Assembly: GCA_949358305.1 (NCBI GenBank)
Contig: OX442316.1
Location: 19,098,001 to 19,162,000, forward strand
Direction of reading: 5' to 3'
Origin: Strigamia acuminata
Lineage: Eukaryota > Arthropoda > Chilopoda > Geophilomorpha > Linotaeniidae
Length of the DNA stretch: 64,000 nucleotides
Both the position numbers and the translations under genes were made by a program. Below the pieces are notes generated by a model, which was not told the DNA's origin, did not search any database, and saw nothing but the letters and a program-made list of their open reading frames with translations. Of this stretch, positions 30,399 through 43,008 are shown in pieces (within the stretch, counting starts at the first letter, position 1; the number at the start of each line of letters is the position of its first letter).

Positions 30399-33300
30399 AT
30401 GTTTGTTTATTTAAGCAAGAAAGTGAGTACTCGTCTCGTCAAATTGTAATTGTACGCTACATATTTGTAAACGTTTTAGATAGCGATTCCGAATAACATC
30501 CGGCTTTGCTGCATCGGCTGGAATAAAGAGCACGGCTACATAACGTGCGGAGGCGAAGGCGGACTTTTGAAAATACTCAAATTGGAGAGCGGAAAAGATG
30601 GAAATGTTCGCGGATTGGCAGCGCCCAGCAACCTCTCGATGAATCAGACGTTGGAAGGACATGCCGGTATCGAAATTGCTGCGCTTTTCTAAATTAGTTT
30701 ATTTAATTTGGTCGGAAATTGGAATAGTTGACGTGCAAGTGGTAACTTGGAACGAGGGCCCCCAGCAGAAACTGACATCGAGCGACACGAGCGGTCTCAT
30801 CATCGTGTGGTTACTACATAAGGGCACGTGGGTCGAAGAGATGATAAACAACCGCAACAAATCGGTGGTGAGGGGGATGGCTTGGAACGTGGACGGAAGC
30901 AAAATTTGTATCGTCTATGAGGATGGTAAGGACACATTGGAGAGTGAATTTGCGCCAGAATTTGCTCTAATTTGTCGAAACGTTTACACGCAGGAGCTGT
31001 TATCGTGGGTTCCGTCGATGGCAATCGAATTTGGGGCAAGGAACTGAAAGGACTTCAGTTAGTGAGCGTCGAAGTAAATGCTCTGAAATTTTGAAATTTG
31101 AACTTTTTTTTTAATTCGTATTTCTCTGTAATCTGTCTGGTTTTCAGTGGTCGCCGGATAGCAAACTCCTGCTTTTCGGCATCAAGAACGGCGAAGTTCA
31201 GGTGTACGACAGTTTCGGCAATTTTATCGTAAGCACGCTACTCTTTTTTGGGACTAATTTTAAATCGTACATTAATTTATTTTAAGGCAAATATCATCGT
31301 GAACGTTAGCTCTATCGGTTCGTTGGTGGCGGTTCGATGGTACAATGGTCGCTGCGGTTTCGTGGAACCAAATTGCGTTTGTTTAGTAATCGCTTACGAC
31401 AATGGCAACTTGCAACTCATGCGCAACGAGAACGATGACTGTACTCGTCGAAATAAATATATACCGTATCGTATCTTGTAGCATTTAGTATGATTTGTAT
31501 CAATTCCAACAGTTCCCATCGTGCTCACGACGAATTTGGCCGTTTGCGACGTGCAGTGGAATCACAACGGCAGCATTTTGGCCCTGGCCGGATGTCTGGC
31601 CAATTCGGGCGGCGATAAAGAAATCAACGTCGTCCAGTTTTACACGCCCTACGGAGACGTGAGTTTGATTTTAATTTTAATTTTAATTTTAATTTTAATT
31701 TAATTTAAATTGCTTTTAACTTTGATAGCTAATAAGAACGCTGAGAGTACCGGGGAGGCAGATCAGCGCGTGCACCTGGGAAGGAGGCGGATTGCGCATC
31801 GCTCTCGCCGTCGATTCCTTTATATATTTTGCCAACATCCGTCCGGATTACAAGTGGTGTTACTTCGCGAACACCGTCGTTTACAGTTTGACTAAACCGG
31901 ATCGATTCGATACGTGCGTCGTGTTCTGGGATACGAAATCGGGCGAAGTGAGAACGCTCGAGAAGGCTCGTTAATTTTTCAACGTTTTAAATTTTAAAAT
32001 TTAAATTTTCAGAAAGAGGTGAAATTTGTCAAGCATTTGTTGAGCATCGCGTGCAACGAAGACCACTGCGTGTTGGCCAGCAGAGTGGACGACAGCGCTT
32101 CGGAGTACACGGTCATTTTATGCAATGCTTTGGGGACGCCCGTCGACTGTCGCTACATTGACATCGAGCCGTTGCACGTGACGATGAACAGGACGCACGT
32201 GATCGCCGCTTCGAAAGAAGCCATTTACTTTTGGCAGTTCAACGACTGTCGCACGAAATCGATGATGGAAATCGGCGGCGTCGCGAAAAAGGATTCTCGC
32301 GAACGGTAATTTGATAATACAGGTAATAAATAAATACATAAATAAATTTGACGAGCACGTTAAATGTCCGTTTTAGTTTGTATCACGTGGACGACGTGCC
32401 TTCGGGAGTGGGCGACACGGTGCCGGACATCGAAGCCATGTTCGAAGTGAGTGCTTGTCGGAATCGTTTTCGGGGGACTGAGTAACGGTTTCATTAGTCG
32501 TACTAGTTCTGAAAGAATATTTTTATTTTAACAAATAGAAATTAGCGCAACGGAGTAAGGTACCGTGACGAGTTTATAATTCACCGGTTCTTTTTCCTCT
32601 TCTTCTGCACATTGTTGTTGTGTTTAACAAAATAACAAAAGAAAAAAAATATTATTTTTAAATATTTTTATTTGCTGTTTAACGTTTAATTTGTAGACCA
32701 CGACGGATCCAGTCGCTTGCATTTGTTCGTCCGACAAATTTCTCTTGGTCGTAAGTTTTTCAAATCAGCAACTGTGGTGTGAGGATTTACATTTTTTGTT
32801 CACTGTTCGCTGTTCGGTGCTGTGTTTTTTTTTCGGTAGGCGAGGGAATCTGGAATCATTCAGCGATACAATTTTCCGTCGATGGCTTTGACGGAGCGGT
32901 ACACGGTGAAATCGCAGCCGCTTAAAATGTCCACGAACTGCACCTCGTCGTGAGAATCAAAATGGATTACATTTATTAATTCATTAATTTGTTTTTCTTG
33001 AGTTTTGAATTTGTTTGAATTTTGTTTCCGTTTCAGTCGATTGGCCGTGATGGACGTTCTCGGTGTGCTGACGATGATGAATTTGACGTCGGACGACAAC
33101 GACGAGGAGGTTTCCAACTTCGAGCGGAAAGACGTGTGGGACATGAAATGGGCTTCGGATAATCCCGAATTGCTGGCCATAATGGAAAAAACTCGAATGT
33201 ACATATTTCGAAATTTAGATCCCGAAGTAAATGCGTCACCCGAAGATGGTTGTTTGCGAGGAAATGTAAAAATGTTGAATTGCAGGAACCGAATTTAAGT

Positions 33301-36300
33301 AGCGGATACATTTGTCGTTTCGAGAACCTTCGCGTGCGCTCTCTGATGTTGGACGAATTGATCGAATCGCCGGACGAACCACTCGAAGAGTATTTAATCG
33401 ACATGGACGTTAAGGTTTGGGCTTTTACGACTTTATTTACAAATATTAGGAGTGGTTGTTTTATGACGTTGCTATAAACAATCCAAGATGCTAAACAATA
33501 ATCTGTCACGTAATTTCGTCTCGATCAGCACGAGGCGATGTGAACAGCAAGCTTTGCTGTTCGACATGCTGCGGTTGTTTTTCACTTATTTTATTCGACA
33601 TTGATTTCCAAAAGGTTGATTGGTTTCCAAAAGGTTGATTGGTTTCATAAACACGGGATTAACATTTTCGCGAATTTCTCAGCAAGTTTGAATTCGTATT
33701 TTTTTGAAAAATGATCGCATTTATTTTCTTTATGTTCTTTTGCTATTGTTTGGCGCCATTTTAGGCCTACTATAGGCCTAGTTCGAAATGTATTTTCTTC
33801 TGTATTTCTTCAGACATGTGGTGGTTGAGTATTTATTTGGCAAGAATATTATTTGATGCGCCTTTTTGAGCTTTTTGGTGCTTTTTGGTAGTTTTTCAAA
33901 GTTTGGTTTGAATTTTTCATTTGATATTGAATTTGTCTCGTGGGTTTTCGTGATTGGTAATGGCAATGGCATTTGGGCATTTTTGTGACATCAAGTGTTT
34001 AGTTTGGGATTTGATTTCTGAAACCTGGTTTTTATTTTCAAAGTGATTAGCGGCTCAGAGGATGGTCATCAACTTCAAAAATGACATTTGCAAGCAAAAA
34101 AATGATTTTCATATGGAAAAAAGGCATTTACAGATGGAAAAATGCATTTGCAGATGGAAAAAATGTATTTGCGGATGGCTATTGCAGATGTACTGATATC
34201 CCATCAATCTTTTGTTTGATTCTCTTATTTCTGTATTCAAATTTCTATTTTTCTATTTCTTGAGTAGTAGTAGTATGAAGAATACTTTAAGACAAAAATT
34301 GGGGTGTAGTTCTTGACATACTAACTGAAATGATTTCTCTAAACAAGGTAGGATGGTTTTTACATCATATCTCTGAATTCAAATAAGGATTAAGATTAAG
34401 TGAAATTGAAATCATTACTTTGACTTATAAAAGTGACTTATCTCTCTTAAAGTGACTTATCTCTTTTAAAGTGACTTATCTCTGTGACTTATCTCTTTTA
34501 AAGTGACTTATCTCTTTTACGTCTACATTTCTTCAACCTGGTGTCCTGTATTTTCCAGTTTATGCACTTGTGGTTTATTTCCTCAACCTAACCTAGCTTA
34601 AAGGTTGCACTTTATCTTTCTTTCTTTATTTCTTTTCCTTTTGATCCCTCGTTTTGATGTTTTAACGTTAGTCTCGCTCGAATTGTGACCTCTCCTCCAC
34701 CACCCACCACCCGATTATAATATGCAGACACTTATATACCGACTTCTTGTTGCCTGAAATACACTTTTTGTCGTTTTCGTAGTTTTAAGCCCTCTTCTGG
34801 CCATTGCCACTTGTTAAATCCACACAACTTCTCAGATTTAATCCAGAATAAAAGACACACACATTTATACTCTTTGATTTCGTTCGAGTCGACTCTTATT
34901 TTCTTTAAATGACATATTCTGCTTGCTCCCTTACGTTAATTTTTAAATGCAAACTTAATTATCTATTTCTTTTTCCTCAAAGTAACGTTTCCCAACACGC
35001 CTTGCTTGGGGTATTCTCGTCAAGGGCTGGTTCTTCTTGTAAGCCTAAAGAGCTGAGTAAAAACAACTTGATGATAAAGTAAAATCATATATTAAAATAC
35101 TTGCAAACCTTTGGGTATTTTATTTTATGCCGTTACATTATTTCTTTCTATTTCTATTTCTATTTCCATTCCTTTAAGCTTGGAAGTGTGATGTCCAGTA
35201 TTGGGCACCGGCGGTGCAGTGCCGCACCAAAAACTGGTCAAAGATTGGTTGATCGCTTTCTTCGAATTATTTTCAATGACAAACATTACTCTACTCAAGA
35301 TGATTTTGTTTCCTTTGTTTGATCTGTTAAGAATCTTTAGTCTGTACTGTTTATAAAGCATGTCATATTATTAAGACAAATAATTTCATTCCGGATATTC
35401 TTATGGATAATTCCTCTTGGCAATTTCCTATTTTGTGATTAATTAAAAGACATTGAGTAATCAAAAGATTTAGTTATTTAATTCTTTTTATCTTTTCTCT
35501 CCCCGCAGTCGCTTCGAGACACGCGCGAACTTTTAGCCAAAGTGAGTTTGAAAGATGCGATGACTTTCATCGAAGACAATTCGCATCCGACATTGTGGGC
35601 ATTGTTGGCGGAGGCGAGTCTGGAAAAACTCGATTTGAAGATGGCCGAAAACGCGTTCGTTCGTTGTAAAGATTTTCCGGGCATCGACTTCACTCAAAAG
35701 CTTGCCAACATCCAGGTACGGTAATTATTAATTTATATTGTACTCACAAGTCAGTAGTCAGTAGTCAGTAGTCAGTAGTCAGTACTTTTTATTTGCTACT
35801 TTTTGTTGTCAGAACGAAAAACTGAAGAAGGCTGAAGTTGCCACCTATTTGCAGCGGTTTGATGAAGCGGAGAAGATTTATTTGGAAATGGACAGAAAGT
35901 GAAATATTCCTTCAAACTTTTGTTTGTTTGTTGATGTTCGATTACTGTATTTCTTTCCCAGAGACCTCGCAGTGTCGCTGAGAAGGAAATTGGGCGATTG
36001 GTTTCGCGTGGTTAAATTGATGAAAACCGGCAATGCCGGCGACGATTCCCGGTTGGAAGAAGCGTGGAACGCGATTGGTGATTACTATTACGACAGACAG
36101 AAATGGTGGGCTTCCACGAAGCGCGGGAAACGCTTAAAAATATAAACGTGTTGGGATATTTGGTCCGCAGGGAGGAGGCCGGCAAATACTACGAGCAAGG
36201 ACAAAATCACGAAAAAATGGCCGACGTTTATTACGCGCTCGAAGACTTTCAGAATTTGGAATCGCTCGCGAAAAGTCTAAGCGACAATCATTCGTTGTTG

Positions 36301-38854
36301 CCCGTAAGAAAGAATCGAATCGAATCGAATCGAATCGAATCGAATCGAATCGAATCGAATCGCACGATCTTTTTAATTTTCACCATTTCATTATTTCTAT
36401 GCTTTTGAATTTTGATCGGTTCGAAGGTAATCGCCGAAATGTTTTCGACCGTCGGCATGTGCAATCAGGCCGTTTACGCTTACACCAAAGTGCGTTTTGG
36501 AGAAAATTTCGTTTTTGTTTCTTTACTTAAAATATTTGTGTTTGTTGAGACAGTCGAACAAGGTGGAAGATGCCATTAATTGTTGCGTGATGTTAAATCA
36601 GTGGAACACGGCGATTGAATTGGCGAGAAAACATCACGTCAAAGAAATCGGATCGTTTTTGGCCAAATATGCCGAACACCTGTTGGCAAACAATAAAATT
36701 TTCGAAGCCGTCGAATTGTATCGCAAAGCGAATCGGCACTTGGACGCCGCTCAACTCTTGTTTAAAGTGACGAACGACCGCATGCATATCACTTATTCTC
36801 ATTCATTTCTTTCGTTCTTTATCTATTAATTAATTAATCTCTAACAGGTTGCGGCGGACGAGGCGAAAAAGAAAGGCAATCTGCTTCGCATCAAGAAGCT
36901 GTACGTGTTGGCCGCTCTGCTGGTGGAGGATTATCACGCGCAAATTCGCAGCGAAAACCGAGCTCGTTCGACGAACAAGCAGGTCGGCAATTGACTAATT
37001 GGAATTCGATATCGATTCGATTTCGATCGCAATTCTTTGCTCTTTAATTTTCGTTCGGTTCTCATTTGCTTTTTCAGACGTCGAATGTGTTGGCGGGATT
37101 GTTGCAAGAGGATATGCAAACGAGCGGCACCCAGGTCATGCACAAAGCTTGGCGGAACGCCGAAGGGTATCATCTGTTCCTCCTAGCACAGCGCCAATTA
37201 CATAACGGTGCGAGCGAACGAATAATTCGAATCTTTGGGATTCTTCACCCTTCCTTCCACTTGTCTATTTGGGCTAGTAATTTGAAAAAGTCGAAAAAGG
37301 TGGTGGTCTCGTGGATCATCTTCGATGCTTCTTTCAGTCTTAGACCTCATATCGATAGGGCAATAGGGCTTGGACGCAGCTTTTCTTTAATATGTTTTAT
37401 ATGTTTTCATGTATCGAATTTGAAATATGGCTGGAACGAATTAATTAAACATAATAGAGTATGTAATGCCATGCTTTGGGTGGGGTGGTGATATTTTACG
37501 GAATTACTGTATGGGGCTCGGCCATGGCATCGAATATGTTAAGATTAAAGGCAGCGCAGAATGCGTAGGTCAGAATTGTCGACGGGCCTTGGTCGGGCAA
37601 GTCTACAAGAGAGAGCTATATTTATTTGAAAATTTTGAATATAGGCCTAGCACAGATTTATTTTTGACTTGTGTTCAAATTTTGCTCCTTATGTCTTGTT
37701 CTCGTCTCTGTTAATTGATCCACATATATATGTGCGGGCTGGAGAATTGCATGAATTATTCATCGTGGATTCGAAAGAGGGTTCCCTAGGAATCCCTAGG
37801 AATCCCTAGGAATCCCTAGGAATCTCTTGGAACTTGGGAAGAAAATGGAATGTTGGATCGGGGAGAGAGTGGCCCCATTGAGAATTATTCAATTAGATGC
37901 CTTCTTAGACGTGTACTTGGAGCTTTTAATGGGTCCCTTATTGTTCGATCAAGGGTCTGTAGTTTATGGTCGGTGATGAGTTATTGAGACAGATAAGGTG
38001 TGCCTTGGCTTTCGTTTCCCCTACTCCTCTCGTGCTCATGTGTTTTATTGTGAGAGGGAGGGAGGGAGGGAGGGGTGTATGTTTGCATGCATATGTTTGA
38101 AATTTCAATTTTGATATTGATTTTCTTTATATTCGTTTTTTTTATAAGCTTATGTATCGTGACCAGATACAGGGGAATGAAATTTAGAAAAGAAAAAAAA
38201 AGAAATAGCTGAATTAAATTATGTTTTGCACTCTCTCTTAGGCTACATGGACGCGGCCATGAAAACGGCGCTTCATTTGCGCGAGTTTGACGATGTTTTG
38301 GTTAAAGAAGATGTTTACAGTTTGTTGGGTAATAAATTGTTGATGTTATTGATTTTTTCTTGGATTGATTTTGAAAAATGTTTAAAATTTCAGCTTTGGC
38401 GAGTTGCGCCAACCGCGCTTTTTCCGTCTGCTCGAAGGCGTTCATCAAATTGGAATCGCTCGACAGCATTCCGAAGGAGATGCAGCAAATGTACCAAGAT
38501 CTCGCCATGGATATATTCACAAAGTGAGTTAGTTGGGTGTTGACTTAAGTTAGGTGGGTCGATTGTCCTAACGCATTCTATTCTACTTTCTACCACGTTC
38601 ATAGGCACAGCCCGAAAGATTCGCGGAACAATCTGTCCGAATGCACGCACTGCGAAACGATGATTCCCGACTGGTGCACCGTGTGCCCGAATTGCAGCAC
38701 GCGTTTTCACGTGTGCATGGTGACGGGTCGGCCGATAATGAACGGCAATTCGTGGACTTGCGGCGTTTGCAAGCACCACGCTTTCGAGCACGACGTGAGC
38801 GGCCGCGCAGCCTGTCCTCTCTGTCACACCCCAATAACGAATAAAGCTGTATAA
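30399..38854 (+). CDS. WDR35: WDR35 / IFT121, IFT-A complex subunit
   Basis: Twenty-five exons between 30399-30422 and 38605-38854 join in phase to give 1170 aa (human 1181). The start [14 protein letters not shown] matches vertebrate MFFYLSKKISIPNN. The N-terminal half has two WD40 propellers ([70 protein letters not shown]-like RKDVWDMKW). The C-terminal half is an alpha-solenoid of TPR-like helices ([35 protein letters not shown]). It ends in a Cys/His zinc-binding module ([31 protein letters not shown]). IFT-A drives retrograde ciliary transport and entry of membrane cargo. Two introns are unusually long: 33415-35508 and 37208-38241. Confidence 0.97.
33415..35508. other. Long WDR35 intron (2.1 kb) with short tandem repeats
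   Basis: The longest intron of WDR35; most others are under 150 bp. It contains a perfect hairpin (33542-33562, 9-bp arms GAACAGCAA/TTGCTGTTC), a doubled TTCCAAAAGGTTGATTGG near 33608-33645, a repeated GATGGAAAAA/GCATTTGC(A/G) motif near 34100-34180 and a run of GTGACTTATCTCTTTTAAA units at 34430-34525. No transposase or reverse-transcriptase frame and no tRNA were found. Confidence 0.6.
34430..34525. repeat. Tandem repeat of a 13-19-bp unit
   Basis: Five copies of GTGACTTATCTCT with a variable TTTAAA or CTTAAA extension, inside the long WDR35 intron. Confidence 0.75.
36307..36361. repeat. (GAATC)n pentamer microsatellite
   Basis: About eleven uninterrupted GAATC units begin a few bases after the donor of the WDR35 intron that follows exon 18 (exon end 36303). 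Confidence 0.85.
37208..38241. other. Second long WDR35 intron with 10-bp tandem repeat
   Basis: Contains a run of AATCCCTAGG units (about 37788-37828), a GGGA run (about 38054-38076) and otherwise mixed sequence without coding potential. A TAGGCCTA octamer is shared with the other long WDR35 intron. Confidence 0.6.
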
Positions 38855-39164
38855 ATCAAAAATTATTGCACTTGCTCAATCTTTTACTCATTCGAACGAC
38901 AAGAAGAAGAGAAAGAAGAGAGAGAAAAAAGTGTTTGAAAAAACATGGTGTGCAGGGGCGCCTCATTACTTTAGCCCAGGGCGCTTGACTTGGTGGATTA
39001 GAATTTAGGACGACCTTGCTGCGCAGAGCGGACGGGACGAGGGACGGGTTGGGTTCGATCAAGGTCGAACGAGAAGCACTTGTCGTTCGACCTTGGGTTC
39101 GATGACATTGGGATGGAGAGGCGATGCGAGCGATGAGAGCGCCAGCTGTCGTGGTCGTTTGGCA
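38855..39164. other. WDR35 3' region and GGT upstream region
   Basis: An AATAAA overlaps the last WDR35 codons (ACGAATAAAGCTG, about 38839-38848). A purine-rich stretch (about 38900-38935) and a GC-richer 200 bp before the next ATG follow. No exon seen. Confidence 0.45.
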
Positions 39165-41474
39165 ATGATGTTTCCGAGGCTGGAGCAAACTGTTGCGGAT
39201 GGTGGATCGATCGGTAAGTTGAAAGTTGGCGAAACTTTAAAATGATTTTAAGCGCCTTGAAACGTTTATGAGCAGCTTCGGAATTGCAAGTGGTGAGCGA
39301 AAATGCACCGTTGAAACCAAGTAAAATCAAGCACGGCGTTAGTTTTCGTTGCCTCGTCGTGGCCACGGTCGTCGTCACGGTTGCAATTACCATCACGTTC
39401 GTCGTAGAAATTGCTTTGAACCAACCGAAAGTACGCATTACCGGTATCGTTCCACGGCGTGTTTTCGCACCAACTTACGAATCAATTTTGTTTCAGTTTG
39501 ACGGATCGGTTGTCGTGTCCGACAACGAGCAATGCTCCAACTTGGGCGTGCAGGTGATGCGCGAAGGTGGCTCGGCGGTCGATTGCGTAATTACGACTTA
39601 CCTTTGTCTGAGCGTGGTTCATCCGCACGCAGCCGGTCTCGGAGGGTAAGGAAAACACTTGCTGCATGGCGCGAGCTACATTTCACGCAAACCATTTGTA
39701 ATTTTTATTTCATTGTACCGCGTCTGTCTGTTTGCAGTGGCGGTTTCATGCTCATACGAGACGGCAAAGGCAAAATTTCTTCGCTGGATTTCCGGGAAGC
39801 GGCGCCGCTCGACCCTCGTGCGACGTTCGACTCGAGCCGAGTGCGTTTTTAAGGAATTAAACTATCGTAGCATTGTATTCATTTTGCCTAACTTTTAGCC
39901 AGTTTCGACAGTCGGCGTGCCGGGCGTTCTGCACGGATTGAGCACGGCGCATAAGTTGCACGGAAAAATGCCGTGGTCGCAATTGGTGAGCCGCGCGTCC
40001 CAATTGGCACGGGACGGTTTCGTCGTTTCTCCCTACCTGGCACAGGCGTTGCGGCAAAGCACGGCTCAGTTGGCGGCGAGCGTGTTGGACGTGGCTTCGA
40101 ACGTGTCGCGCGGCGACCTGGCGGGTCGGAAGGTCGGGCGAAAACGCTTCGCCGACACTTTGGACTTGATAGCCAAACATGGCGCCGACGGTAATTAAAT
40201 GGATTACAATTAATTTGTTGTGTTAATTAATTGTAACGTTGTGTGCAGTCATGTACACTGGAATGCTGCGGGACGTGATTCTGCGTCAGATTCGAAACAA
40301 CGCGGGCGCATTTTTAGCCAACGAAGATTTTGCAAACTATTCGACGCTCGTCGGCGATCCGCTGCAGATTTTGATGAAAGGTGCTAATCAGTTCACTCGA
40401 CGTTTGATGCTTTCTAACACGTTCGTTTAGGTTTTAGGCTTTCGGCATCCCCGCCGCCTTCGTCCGGCGCTCTGCTCTTGACGGCGCTTGCTTTTTTCGA
40501 CAACGTCACCTCGGCCGTCAATGATTCGTTGACGGATTTAGTGGAGCCCATATTGGAAGTACTGCGCGTAAAGCGTTCGATTTGAAATTGTATTTCTAAT
40601 GTACGTATTTATTCGAGGCTTGGAAAGCGTCGTCGTGGGTCGCGGGGCGAATCGATACGTCGGAGAAGAACGTTTCGTTCGCAGCCCAACTGTAACGTTC
40701 ATTGAATAGACATTTTATTTGCTTTTGTAATACTGGTAATATGCATTAGTCAAACGCTGCTCGAAGAAGCACGCGCGACCATGGACCTCGATCCCGATAC
40801 CGATGCGGGTGCCCGAATAGAAACGCGCATCGGCACAGCTTCGAGCGTTGTAGCCGTGGACGAACGAGAGACTTTCGTCGCCATGACGAGGTCGGTTTAC
40901 CTATCGACGCGCGATCGATCCCGACTAATATTTCTTTGGATTTCAGCGGGTTGGGCTCGTGGTTTGGATCTCGGATAACGGTGGCGGACGGGATCGTGCT
41001 GAACGACGCGCTCAGAGATTTGCGGTGGACGCCGGGCGCGCGGCCGCCGTCGACGATGTCGGTCGTGGCGGTGGACGTCGAGTCGAAGCCATGCGCCGCC
41101 AGACTGGTGACGAGCGGCGCGAGCGGTCAACTGTTGTTGCAGGTGTTGCTACAGAATCTGATTCTCAACAAGTCGGCGGCCGAATCCGTGGGCGCCGCTC
41201 GTTTCGCATTCTCGTTGCGCGAGCAGCGAGCGTTCGTGGAAGAAAGTGAAGTTTTTTTTTCCCTTCCAACACTCCGTTTTATTTTATTAAGTGTTAAAAC
41301 TGTTTTCTAGATTACCACCCTCGTTTGGATCAAAATATACTCGACCGTTTACAAAACGATAATTTAGACATATCGGAGGTGCAACCACCGTACATTTCCA
41401 TCAATTTGTTATCAAAACTCGGCGACCTCGTCACCGCTCAGGCCGATACAAGAACAAACGTTTCGATAGCTTAA
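39165..41474 (+). CDS. Gamma-glutamyltransferase, GGT7-like, type II membrane protein
   Basis: Eleven exons (39165-39213, 39276-39430, 39497-39645, 39738-39840, 39899-40190, 40249-40380, 40431-40558, 40618-40691, 40750-40890, 40947-41245, 41311-41474) give 561 aa. A short cytosolic N terminus precedes a signal anchor (LVVATVVVTVAITITFVV). The enzyme core reads QVMREGGSAVDC, VVHPHAAGLGGGGFML, FREAAPLDPR, VGVPGVLHGL, NEDFANYSTLV and SASPPPSSGALLL. IGTASSVVAVDE holds the Thr at which GGT precursors cleave. The later segment (ARPPSTMSVV, TSGASGQLLLQVLLQNLILNKS) is closer to vertebrate GGT7 than GGT1, and the usual Ser-Ser pair reads Ser-Thr. GGTs cleave extracellular glutathione; activity of GGT7 itself is uncertain. 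Confidence 0.9.
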
Positions 41475-41733
41475 TAATAAATTATTTGGGGGTACTGTAT
41501 CATTCCTACTATTCGGATTAAATGTGTATATAGGAAATAATTTTATATATTTATTTATTTATTTATTTATTTCCAAAGTGGTTAGTGTCCACAAATACCG
41601 TAAGCACAAAAAAACCAAGATCAAAACAAAATCAAAACAAAATCAAACGTGCGTGTTTTCTTTTCCTTTTTTCTTTTTTAGCAATTAGACAACAACGGAA
41701 ATAACACTTTAGCCAAAAATTGAGCGAGAAATG

Positions 41734-41772
<39 letters not shown>

Positions 41773-41796
41773 TTAATATGGTAATAATAATTATGT
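41475..41796. other. Convergent spacer with microsatellites
   Basis: Lies between the stop codons of the GGT7-like gene (+) and the unrecognised minus-strand gene. It contains (TTTA)n (about 41551-41572), AAATCAAAAC repeats and (AAT)n (about 41732-41771). Poly(A) signals for both genes are probably here. Confidence 0.5.
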
Positions 41797-42522
41797 TCAA
41801 GTGACGGTTAAATGACGCATCTGTCGCGACACGTTCTCGATCTCCTCTCGGCACTGGACGAGCGGTTGCGACTGCGTTTCCTCGCCGTCCCAGGCGGGAC
41901 AGTTGAGGTCGTCGAGCGATCTCGATCTGATCAGACCGTTGCCGGATGCCGGTCGGCCCGTTTTCGAGGGACTGCCCGGGTTCGAGCGATTGCCGGCCGA
42001 CGACGAACTGGACGTTGACGAGCACGTGGTGTCGTCGTTCTCCAAACTGACAGTTCTGGCGCGTTCTCGGTATAGCTTGTGGTGCCAGGGCAGTTCGTAC
42101 GGCTTGAGTAGCCTGGACGTCCGTCTGCGCGTCGATTTAATCTTGAGCATGTTGTCGCGCGGGTATTTTTGGTGGTGCTGGTGATGATGGCGAATTTTCG
42201 GCGGCGGCGAATCGGCATTTTTCCAGTTGCCGAACGAAGAAGAAGAAGAAGAAGAAGAACTGCTGCTGCTGCCGCCGCTGCCGCTAACCAAATTGGTCAC
42301 GAATTTCTTGTTCATGTGAAAGACACAAAATCCGCCGTGGTGGAGCGCTTTCGCGCAGTCTTTGTCTCGCTTTACGATCTCTTGTAAATACTGTTTGCGG
42401 CATTCGGTGCTGACACTGAGCATACCGAGTTCGTTGAGTGCTCGGTCCAAATCATTGAGATTTTCTTTGGTCCCAGGATCGACGGTGCGCGATTTATCAC
42501 AACAATAACAAGGCTTGTTCAT
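41797..42522 (-). CDS. Unrecognised 241-aa protein with a Cys-containing N-terminal block
   Basis: One uninterrupted frame from ATG 42522 to TGA 41797-41799. The N-terminal third looks folded and conserved: MNKPCYCCDKSRTVDPG, NLNDLDRALNELGML, ECRKQYLQEIVKRDKDCAKA, HHGGFCVFHMNKKF. It has seven Cys and several His. The middle is low-complexity (poly-Ser from GAA-type repeats on the other strand, a His-rich tract). The C-terminal part has basic/Ser stretches, RSRSLDDL and a helical end EEIENVSRQMRHLTV. A splice-acceptor CAG lies just before GTGATTATG, so a non-coding or short first exon probably exists upstream. I recognise no family. The balanced codon use and ordered block argue for a real gene. 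Confidence 0.65.
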   Translation of the reverse strand: MNKPCYCCDKSRTVDPGTKENLNDLDRALNELGMLSVSTECRKQYLQEIVKRDKDCAKALHHGGFCVFHMNKKFVTNLVSGSGGSSSSSSSSSSSSFGNWKNADSPPPKIRHHHQHHQKYPRDNMLKIKSTRRRTSRLLKPYELPWHHKLYRERARTVSLENDDTTCSSTSSSSSAGNRSNPGSPSKTGRPASGNGLIRSRSLDDLNCPAWDGEETQSQPLVQCREEIENVSRQMRHLTVT

Positions 42523-43008
42523 AATCACCTGTGCGCAAAAAAAATAAAAATTAATCCAATTATTGTCATCGTTATTACTATTATTATTATTATTATTATT
42601 CGCGTTATTCAAATTCGTTTGCGTCGCAAAAATTTACTTCCGGTCTTCCGTTACGATATTACGTCGGCACTTCATCGCAGTTGCGTGAATTTCTTTCCTA
42701 GATGCCGAATATCACTTGTTTACTTTCACCTCGCTCGTCGGAGTCCAAGATGGGGGACCGGTGCCATTGTCGACCGGAAACGACCGCCGAGCGATGATAA
42801 TTTCTTTTAATACAGGCTTTTTTTTTCTTTCACAAAAGAAGTATAAGTAAATAATTCAAAACCTTTATGTTTTAATTTTTCAAATTAGTATTTTTTTGAA
42901 AAATAATTTTATTAAAATAATAACAATTCGGAGCGACACCTGGTGGCAGAAAGAGCAAATGATAAATAAATAAATAAACAAATAGCCGCAAATAGCTGAT
43001 ACTACAAG
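42523..43008. promoter_or_regulatory. Divergent region between the unrecognised gene and GCP5
   Basis: About 490 bp between head-to-head start codons. It holds an (AAT)n run (about 42580-42603), a GC-richer block around 42620-42790 likely to be promoter, and an (AAAT)n run near 42962-42982. Confidence 0.45.

Noticed and set aside
34081-34263. 60-codon plus-strand frame inside the long WDR35 intron
   Set aside because: Arises from a GATGGAAAAA-type repeat, has no domain, and lies within a well-supported intron.
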